The notes under the pieces: generated by a model
The model's input: the letters and a program-made list of their open reading frames with translations, nothing else
What the model was told of the DNA's origin: nothing
Database searches by the model: none
Part shown: positions 29,590 to 36,766 of the stretch, in pieces
Position numbering within the stretch: the stretch's first letter is position 1
Layout: each line of letters starts with the position of its first letter
NCBI GenBank assembly: GCA_003427395.1
Contig: BFEA01000207.1
Location: 161,610-198,375, forward strand
DNA: 36,766 bases
From: Chara braunii
Taxonomy: Eukaryota; Streptophyta; Charophyceae; Charales; Characeae
Reading direction: 5' to 3'
Made by a program: the position numbers and the translations under genes

Positions 29590-30315
29590 ATGACCGGCGG
29601 TGTGTCACACGCCGCCGATGCGGCGACGACCACGACACAGGGCTCCACACCCGTGCCGACAGACCAGGGCCACCAGCCCCAGGGGGATCTGCACACCCTC
29701 CTCACCTCCCTCCTTGCGCCCATCCAGGCGCAACTCGAGCCCCTCGCGCCCCTACAGGCGCAGGAGGCGACCCTTGCCGCCGGCATGCAGCAACTCCAGG
29801 ACGCTGCGTGTCCTTCATCTCCTGGCTCCCAGTCCGGGTCCCCCGTCCTCCGAGAGGGTGGCCACGACGAAGCTTCCTCCTCCGCTGCCCCCGACCCGAG
29901 CATCTTGGTTACTGTCCACGCCCCTAGCACGATTGTCGCCACGAGCCAAGCCCTCCCTCAGTCTACGGGCGCACCCGCCCAGATCCCGGTCACTACGACC
30001 ACGATACAGCAACCCGCTACCATGGTCTCAGCTTTTTCGGGTGCCCCGCTTCTTCCTCCCCTTTGCACGACCGCAGCGCCACCTGGCTCTTCCCCCTCTG
30101 GGATGCCCCGCGCCGCTCGTGCGTCCACTTCCCCCACTCTTCCTCTTGCTACCCCTCGCACGACCTACGTTCGAGGTCTGAAGGACGAGATTGCCCAGCT
30201 CCGGGCCGACCTCGCCCTCTCACGCCTTCAGCCTCTCCCACCCTCACAGGTGGTCGCGCTGTCGGAGCTGACACCCTTACAAGGGTATCCGCTCATGATA
30301 TTGGAGTTGACATAA
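29590..30315 (+). CDS. Pro/Ala/Ser/Thr-rich ORF, possible gag N-terminus
   Basis: From ATG 29590 (MTGGVSHAADAATTTT) the frame is open for 241 codons to TGA at 30313. The frame is also open upstream to about 29500, but no ATG supports an earlier start. The first 100 residues are polar with a Leu-rich, Gln-containing helical stretch (LLTSLLAPIQAQLEPL). The middle is low-complexity Pro/Ala/Thr. The end has a likely coiled coil (LKDEIAQLRADLALSRL). This layout is common in the N-terminal part of Ty3/gypsy gag, but no capsid core, zinc knuckle or pol follows; the frame breaks into unrelated DNA at about 30290. GC content is far higher than in the AT-rich DNA just upstream. It could instead be a chance GC-rich frame. 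Confidence 0.35.
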   Translation: MTGGVSHAADAATTTTQGSTPVPTDQGHQPQGDLHTLLTSLLAPIQAQLEPLAPLQAQEATLAAGMQQLQDAACPSSPGSQSGSPVLREGGHDEASSSAAPDPSILVTVHAPSTIVATSQALPQSTGAPAQIPVTTTTIQQPATMVSAFSGAPLLPPLCTTAAPPGSSPSGMPRAARASTSPTLPLATPRTTYVRGLKDEIAQLRADLALSRLQPLPPSQVVALSELTPLQGYPLMILELT

Positions 30316-30759
30316 TGTGAACGCCAACTGTTAGAACAGAGACGGCTAAAAACAGAAACTGGGGTAAACCCCTCGACCGTTAAGGTTATAAAATTTTAGT
30401 AACCGCCAGGGCCAAAACACGACACGCGCGGACAAGAGTCGGGGGTTAAGAATTTCGAATGCTTGTCTGCATCACCGCAGCGCATGCAGAGCCAACGAGA
30501 GTTAGTGGATTAAAAATTAGAATAACCGCGCGCGCCATTCCGACGCGCGCAGAGACTGCAAAGTGGTTACTAAATAAAACCTCCAACCACAAGGTCAGAA
30601 GGTCGGTCAAGACGAAAGAGAGTCGCATGGGACGCGGCTACAGTCTTTCTCAGACGGTTGATGACTGAGAAAGAGTGCTTGTTTCGATTCGAGTCCGCGG
30701 ACGTTGAGTGTGTCGAAGAGAGCGAGGCGGGAAACCACTCCCCGCAGGATAGAATATGG
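30316..30759. other. Unassigned; diverged pair of GCGCG blocks
   Basis: No gene. Two related blocks are seen, near 30385-30435 (ATAAAATTTTAGTAACCGCC...ACGCGCGGA) and 30508-30560 (ATTAAAAATTAGAATAACCGC...ACGCGCGCA), about 130 bases apart. Confidence 0.4.
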
Positions 30760-30950
30760 GTAGAAATTAGTAAAGGCCCCGACCACGTGGCCGGGGCGAC
30801 TAGAAGAAGAAGCCTAGCCTGCTGTAACAGGCTGTGATGGCCTACAGTGGCCTGGGTTTCCCTTACGGTAAGGCCGCTGGCCTTATGGACTAATTGGACT
30901 AAGCCTTGTACTCTACTTAGGGCAAATTCGCTCCTAGTAGAATTGAACTA

Positions 30951-31032
30951 GGAGCTAGCTCAGTAGGTACAGGCGCTAACTGATATACAAAGGACCTTGG
31001 GATCGAGTTCGACCTGCCTCCGGGCTAGCTCC
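30951..31032 (+). ncRNA. tRNA-like module (SINE head or tRNA pseudogene)
   Basis: The ends GGAGCTAGC and GCTAGCTCC form a perfect 9-bp acceptor-like stem. TAGCTCAGTAGG (30956-30967) matches the RNA polymerase III box A consensus exactly. GGATCGAGTTC (31000-31010) matches 9 of 11 of box B. A CTGATAT heptamer could be an anticodon loop (GAT). TTTT follows at 31033 and T7 at 31063. The T-arm does not fold properly, so I do not call a functional tRNA. A 9-bp hairpin (30930-30955) overlaps and would compete with the acceptor stem. Confidence 0.5.
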
Positions 31033-31069
31033 TTTTGCTAGCAGTAGGGGGCGGGGCCTATCTTTTTTT
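31033..31069 (+). terminator. Pol III-type T-runs after the tRNA-like module
   Basis: T4 at 31033-31036 and T7 at 31063-31069 lie just downstream of the box A/box B module, where RNA polymerase III would stop. Inferred. Confidence 0.35.
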
Positions 31070-31165
31070 CACCCACCCTCAGACAGGCAGGACTCGAACT
31101 CACAACCTCTAGATTAGGAATAGTTAGACTAGGCTGTGGGACAGTGGACACAACGAGCTAGTTAG
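31070..31165 (-). ncRNA. Second tRNA-like module, opposite strand
   Basis: Read on the minus strand, AGTTCGAGTCC (31100-31090) matches box B at 10 of 11 positions. About 50 nt upstream, TAGCTCGTTGTG (31160-31149) is a weak box A (9 of 12). It faces the plus-strand module tail to tail. SINE-derived origin is likely; no foldable tRNA is claimed. Confidence 0.35.
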
Positions 31166-32210
31166 AAGTAAGTAGTTTTTCGTTTATTTTTATTTTTATT
31201 TTTCTAGATTTGTTACCTTTTTTTTTTTTCTGTCGTACGTCTCTAGTAGATTCGTTAAGTGAATCTACCCCTAAAGTCAAGGCAGTTTCGGATGGTCGAA
31301 ACCGCGAATGACTTGGTCGACCACGGCGGGACATCGCACGGACCCGACACTAGAGGAACAGAGAGAAAGGAGAGGGGAATATGGGGGAGAAAGGGAGAAG
31401 AAAAGCAATCGGAGCCAAAGGGGGATATCGCGAGTAAGCCCGCAAGCGGAAGATTCGCAAGGGAGAAGAAGAGAAGGAGAAAGGGGAGAGGGAGAAGGAG
31501 AGCTAGGAGAAGAGAGAAGGAGAAGATAGCGCCTACTTGATCGTGTGGGATGTCGAGTGCAGGCAGCGAAAACGAAGGCACTTGTCTCATCCCGTAGGTT
31601 TCGGGAGAGAGGTTGCGGCTTTGTTGTAGCATTGCTTTCGTGTCCGCACTTACCACAACGCGTACCGAGCGTCCGGAGTTGGGGAGGAAGAGGAAGAAGA
31701 AGAAGGAGAAGGAGGAGGAGAAAGGAGAAAGGAGGAAGGAGAGAGGAGGAGAGGATCAAGCTTTACCTTCGGAAGCGGGGAGCATCCGACGGTAGCAATC
31801 GCGACAGCAACACCGAGAGAGCAGAGGAAAGAAAGGTAAGACACCTATCTCGAAACTCGNTCCCCGACGTTGTCAACCACAAACAAAAAAAATAAACAAA
31901 TAAATGAATAAATAAATAAATAAGCAGAGTAAATAAAATAAAACAAATGAAACTACCATTAAAATATGAAAGTATACATCCCTACCCTGCTCGTATGTGT
32001 GTGTGTGTGTGAGACACTCATGATTTGACTAAGGAGGGAGAGGGAGAGACGATAATTCTTTGACCTTGGCCAACAGCTAGTTCCCCAACCCGCGCACCGC
32101 CACGCGCCACTCGAAACGATAGAACGAACAAACTACAAAGTGGTCATGTATATTTCCCCGTTTCAACGGAAGATTCATTTCGTTTTTGCTCACTCTATCG
32201 ATGGAACGTG
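31166..32210. other. Purine-rich spacer, no gene
   Basis: 31340-31530 and 31680-31760 are GA/GGA/GAA-rich on the plus strand. Open frames here encode Lys/Arg/Glu runs and are artefacts. 31890-31925 is (AAAT)-rich. A single N is at 31860. A (GT)n run lies near 31996. Confidence 0.6.
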
Positions 32211-32296
32211 TGTGAGTATGTGAGAGAGAGAGAGAGAGAGTGAGTGAGTGAGAGAGAGAGAGATAGATAGAGAGAGAGAGAGAGAGAAAGAGAGGC
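32211..32296. repeat. Mixed (GA)n/(GAGT)n/(GATA)n microsatellite
   Basis: The runs are GAGAGA..., GTGAGTGAGTGAG, GATAGATAG, then GAGAGA and AAAGAG. Confidence 0.9.
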
Positions 32297-32299
32297 GAG

Positions 32300-32704
32300 A
32301 TGCACATAGCATCTATGAGTGGGGAACGAGGTTGTGAGTGTAGAGCAGGACATACCTGGTGCAGGAAGCATGCGACATTGGTCCCCATATGCTCGTAGTT
32401 CGGAAATGTTGTTGATATCATCTTTCGACTTCGTAGTATAGGCTAGATAGGATCTGCCACATGTAGTCTGGGCGCCGAGCGCCAAATAGGGTATCAACTC
32501 TGGTTCTTCGTTGATGATGATGGGACTCTTTCATCATAGTGAATTATGACCTCTTGGTGTATTCTTATTAAGTGAATCTCGTGATGCAATCCTGCTATTG
32601 GTTCGGGATCACGAATATCTAAGTCTCAAATGTATGATGTTGTTTCACATATTTTCCCTGCATTTTTATTTAAATCAATTACTTCTTTTATTATTTGATT
32701 GATA

Positions 32705-32781
<77 letters not shown>

Positions 32782-32930
32782 CTTTTATTCTTTTATTATT
32801 TCTCAGACTCGCTTTTTTTCCCGCTTCACCTGCATGCAAGCAGTAGCGCAGCAAATTGGTGATACGCGCCCACTCAAAACTCAGAGATAAGGCAACCCTG
32901 ATACAAGTTCACTTCCAATGGCTATGGCAA
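32300..32930. repeat. Composite repeat copy A with (ATT)n at 32706-32769
   Basis: The left core (32317-32640) has GACATACCTGGTGC, GACATTGGTC, AGTATAGGCTAGATAGGATCTGCCACATGTAG and GGTTCTTCGTTGATGATGAT in that order. An (ATT)n array follows, then a right part (CTGCATGCAAGCAGTAGCGCAGCA...) from 32828. The same order recurs at 35130-35760. Confidence 0.75.
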
Positions 32931-33599
32931 TATAACGCCTATACAACTCTCTATGTCCACAAACGCAGTATCACCCTGATTACCCCACACGTATCACGCT
33001 GTACACACACGCGCGCTCCTCTACTAGCTATAACGGCAAAATGGCCGCTTGTATCGCTATGCTGTGGTTTCGCTCTCCTTCCCTGCCTACGGATCACCAT
33101 ATTGGTGTGATTTCGTTTGTACTAATACTCCCTCTCTCCCGCCATCAAGATCGGGTTTATTCATTAAAAATTGGCACTTTCAGCAGGATTGAAAAGGAAG
33201 AGTTGGAGATTCAAAACAGGAAAAATGAAGTAGCGGCCATGCGATAGGAAACGTCTAGATAATGAGGAACAGTGAGGGAGAAGGGGGAGTTACGTACCTG
33301 GATCGTGCGTACGCTACAACGAGGAATCCAACGAGCTATTTGCCGGCCCGAGTGACCTTCTAAGGTCCATCGTGACGGGGATAGACTATTGTAATTATCG
33401 ATCTTGAACGGGAAAAATGCTCAGTAAGCGTGAGTTACCAGCTTGCGCTGATTATGTCCCCNCCCTTTGTACACACTGTCGTCGCTCATACNGACNGAAT
33501 GGTCCGGTGAAGTGCCCGGATCGCAGTAATCTCGGCAGTTGTCGCTGAAGGGGGGGGGTGTTGTAGAAAGTTCATTGAACTTTATCATTTAGAAGNAGA

Positions 33600-34040
33600 A
33601 GAAGAAGAAGGAGAAGNAAAAAGGTGGGGGGAGGAGAGAGAGAAACTTACTTTGTATTGGCGATGGTCTGCTTGGGCGACATCTTNAAGTACTTCNNGAT
33701 GTCGCTAATACCAACAATTGCGTTGTCTTTCTGNAGTCTGNAGCATCTGTGTAGGGGTAGGTTGGGCGCCAATTGCCAGGTAAGGAGACGGACTGGATAT
33801 ATGCAGGTAGCAGTAAAAGCAAGCTCTCATGATACTCAGTCTTTGGTGTTACGAGTCTCCATCGGTGTTCTATTGGTGAAACGCTGCTCTCCAGACACAG
33901 TGTGACTATCTGGCTTTCAGTAAGATGGTATAAATTGGAACAGTCATCTCGCTACTACTTATTTTTCTCGCATTTTATTGATTTATTGTTATTAACTTAT
34001 AATTATTATTATTATTACTATTATTATTATTATTTTTATT
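33600..34040. repeat. Composite repeat copy D (poorly preserved)
   Basis: A GAA-rich start (33592-33616), a core resembling the others only around GGTTGGGCGCCAATTGCCAGG, and an imperfect (ATT)n at 34001-34034. Several N lie in it. Assignment is tentative. Confidence 0.4.
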
Positions 34041-34074
34041 GTTACTGTTATCATTAGGAGCATGACAATCCTTG

Positions 34075-34400
34075 GGTATGTGTGGTATCCTTGTGGTGAA
34101 ACGAGGGTGTGGGTGGTTCGAAGGACCTACCTAATGCTCGAGGCGATCAACATTGACTGAGATCTGCTCGTACCTTGGGGAGCTGTTGACGGCACCGGCG
34201 GCTTCATAGTACAGGCTAGATGGGATCTGCCCCCATGTAGTATGAACACCGAACACCTGATAAGGGTATCCATATTGGTCCTTCGTTGATGATGATCATG
34301 AGACCTTGACAACAATATTGCTTGTAAAGTAATTCTGTTGATTAGTACGGTGTGACGGATATTTGGTCGTGTGTATATTTGATTTCTGAAGTTCACCGTC

Positions 34401-34459
<59 letters not shown>

Positions 34460-34517
34460 GTCATTATTAATTATTGTTATTGTTATTATTATTATTATTA
34501 TAATTATTATTATTATA

Positions 34518-34562
<45 letters not shown>

Positions 34563-34582
34563 GTTATTATTAATATTATTAT
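34075..34582. repeat. Composite repeat copy B with (ATT)n at 34404-34582
   Basis: The core contains ACCTACCTAATGCT, AACATTGACTGA, CATAGTACAGGCTAGATGGGATCTGCC, AGGGTATCCATATTGGTCCTTCG and GATGATGATCATGA in the shared order. The (ATT)n array that follows is the longest in the window and has TGT and AAT interruptions. The right part after the array is not clearly shared. Confidence 0.7.
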
Positions 34583-34799
34583 CAGTGGTATATCATTAAT
34601 TTTGGACCCTAACTCGGAGTTTGCCGTCATGATCATAAAAGGCATAGGCCGACTTCAGTACAAGATGAGCGTCCGAGAAAGGGGGGGGGAAGGTGAAAAA
34701 GAAAAGAGAGAGGGGGCGGTAATATGAAGGTCTTAACGCTTGGGGTGCCGTGTGAGATTCACCTGTTGCCTATCACTTGGAAGGAAGCGGCGAAGATGA

Positions 34800-34860
34800 A
34801 AAGAGAAGAAGAAGAAGGAGAAAAGAAGGAGGGGAAGAGGAGGAAGGAAAAAAACAAGAA
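34800..34860. repeat. (GAA/GGA)n purine tract
   Basis: A/G-only DNA precedes composite copy C, like the purine tracts at 31680, 33592 and 36290. Confidence 0.8.
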
Positions 34861-35129
34861 GGAGAAACCGAGGTATACCCAGTCAGTCATTTGAGGAGGT
34901 ACAGATAACTAGACACACAGATTGACTAACAAGAAAGAGAGATACAAGCAGCTGCAGACAAAATAGACACATACAAACACACAGTCAGAAAAAAACAGAC
35001 ATACACAAGCAGAAGTCGACCGATAGACAAAAAGAACAAGCACAAACAGTCAGAGAACCTGATACGGGCGGACGGACTGCAGTAGACAAACACAGGAAAA
35101 GGAGGCACAAAATGGTCTTTTTTTTTGGG

Positions 35130-35496
35130 TGTATGTGACATCTGTGAGTAAGGAACGGGATTGCAAAGTACAACGAAAGGCATACCTGGTGCTAAAAGCG
35201 TGAGACATTGGTCACTGACTGCGCGTACTTTGAAAACTGTTGTCATCAACTTTTGCGCTGTAGTATAGGTTGGTTAGGATCTACCACATGTAGAGTGATC
35301 GCCAGGTAGGGTATCCATCTTGGTTCTTCGTTGATAATGATGAAGCGATCATTTCAGCATTGACAATTATGAACCCTTGGTGTGTCTTATTTGGAGTTTC
35401 TCGTGATACAATTCTACTGTTGGTTCGAGGTCGAGGCTATCTGGTCTTATATGTATGATGTTGATTTGATTGTTGAGGTTCGTTATTGTTCATTAC

Positions 35497-35563
<67 letters not shown>

Positions 35564-35760
35564 GTTATTATTATTATTTATTTTATTACTATTATAGTTA
35601 TTATTATTAGTATTGCAGTTAGAATCGTTCCCATTCACACTCTCCTCATGCATGTAAATAGTAAGGCAGTAAGGTGGGGATACTCGCTCACCCGGATCTA
35701 AGAGATATGGTAATAAAGAACACAGTCAGGTATTTGCTCGCCTCAGATGACTATGGCTCA
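35130..35760. repeat. Composite repeat copy C with (ATT)n at 35499-35610
   Basis: The core has GCATACCTGGTGCT, GACATTGGTC, AGTATAGGTTGGTTAGGATCTACCACATGTAG and GGTTCTTCGTTGATAATGATG, then (ATT)n. The right part CATGCATGTAAATAGTAAGGCAGTAAG aligns with the right part of copy A at 32828. The array is therefore internal to the unit. Confidence 0.75.
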
Positions 35761-36766
35761 GCAGGGCCTATACGAATCAAAAGTTAATCACTGCGTCCTA
35801 GTCTGCCGCTCATACATACTCTGAACTCTGAACTACAACTATGGTGGCGATGGACACCACCACTCTATTGCTATGACTAAGCTTCTCTATCACCCACTGC
35901 GTCCTTCGGGCTCACTAAGACCTCTCTGCACAAGTCGTTGTGGGAGCACTTCCTCATGGCTTTCGCAGGAATGACTGAATGGCTGACCGCTGCCCCCTGG
36001 ATTATACCTCTGAAGCTCGCTGGTCTGCACCTTTCCATTGGCCACATGATACACACAGTCCCTGTTGCCTACTCGTGAAACACAGTCGTAAGTATGACAC
36101 GGATTCCTAAAACCGGCCAGATATCACAGAGTTATACAAATACAAGTGGAAGACATGAGATACCACAGACAGACTCGGGCCTGACTCGGACTGCAATTAA
36201 AATACCCTTGCGCATTCATCAGGGTGTGAATGCCCTGGCCTCGAGTTGTAAGACGAGGGGCCGGGGCCGAGATCATACATGGACGAAGGGGGAGAGGAGA
36301 GAGGCGAAGGAGAAAGAGGAGGAAGATGACGTCAACTCAATGTTTCCAAAGATAGTATCTTGAACTGTCAGAAGTGACGAAAAATCCGAAAAGTCGCAGA
36401 GGATAAATCTCGCAATGTCCCAGATGTCGATCTCTCAAATTCAAGCACATCTCCAAAGGGAAGATGAAATTAGATCCACAAATAGTCCTCAAATCGTAGC
36501 CCCAGTATCGTTGTCTCAGATGTCATCTAAATTCGTGACCATCTCTCTCATGCTGCCGTAGTCCCGTAGGAGAACCCGGACAAGACTGAGAAGGAAGAAG
36601 GAGAGAGAGAAAGTAAAAGAGAGAGGGGGCGGTAAGACGCGGACATACAAGACATGAACGAAAACAGACGACAACAAACAGACTGTGCAACAGACATATA
36701 GTAAACAGACAGGAACAGGGACATGCATGCCTAGAACAGACGTACACGAGCGAATGGACAGAACCT
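35761..36766. other. Unassigned terminal stretch
   Basis: No gene. It includes a purine tract at 36285-36330 and GA-rich DNA at 36590-36630. Open frames are short and featureless. Confidence 0.5.

Noticed and set aside
30951-31032. Functional tRNA-Ile (GAT anticodon)
   Set aside because: Box A and the end stem fit, but the D, anticodon and T arms do not pair properly and the length is off.
31255-31895. Lys/Glu/Arg-rich frames over purine tracts, and their Ser/Leu-rich antisense
   Set aside because: Low-complexity A/G DNA open in all frames; no domain.
34127-34645. Poly-Ile/Tyr/Asn frames over (ATT)n arrays here and at 35.4-35.7 kb
   Set aside because: Pure products of trinucleotide microsatellites.

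Overview
This is a stretch of eukaryotic nuclear DNA made almost entirely of decayed transposable elements, simple-sequence repeats and non-coding spacer. I found no intact host gene and nothing bacterial. The element types (PIF/Harbinger transposase, Ty3/gypsy polyproteins, a LINE whose ORF1 ends in a CCHC knuckle) point to a plant or green alga. The wording of the Harbinger and retroelement proteins resembles what I remember of the charophyte Chara braunii. That assignment is from memory and unverified; a protein search would settle it.

Layout. 1-935: a quasi-periodic array of a 12-base motif. 920-2454 (+): a dead acidic protein of about 500 codons. 4074-7550 (-): a PIF/Harbinger transposase split in two by a 2.1-kb piece of Ty3/gypsy pol (4380-6519) on the same strand. 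7551-8546: GC-rich palindromes and a 111-bp foldback. 8547-11224 and 20936-23627: a direct repeat of about 2.68 kb that begins TGTG and in the second copy ends CACA. Between the two copies, all on the + strand, lie a gag fragment (11327-11770), RNase H and integrase (15741-17510), and an acidic ORF plus an overlapping ORF in the env position (17684-19805). I read 8547-23627 as one old, gutted LTR retrotransposon lacking protease and reverse transcriptase. A 440-base sequencing gap sits at 20025-20464. 23757-26786 (-): the 5' part of a LINE (ORF1 plus APE endonuclease). 26800-29330: tandem and foldback repeats and pyrimidine-rich DNA. 29590-30315 (+): a Pro/Ala-rich gag-like ORF. 30760-31165: two tRNA-like modules on opposite strands. 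31670-36360: purine tracts and three or four diverged copies of a composite repeat, each carrying an (ATT)n array.

The genes do not form a working system. Nearly every reading frame carries in-frame stops, and many of these can be explained by single C-to-T or G-to-A changes at CGA, CAG or TGG codons, the pattern left by decay of methylated, silenced elements. The most unusual item is the 2.68-kb repeat. Both copies hold a TATA-like box, then a 72-nt stem-loop, then exactly 37 nt, then the ATG of an unrecognised ORF, which is unexpected inside an LTR.
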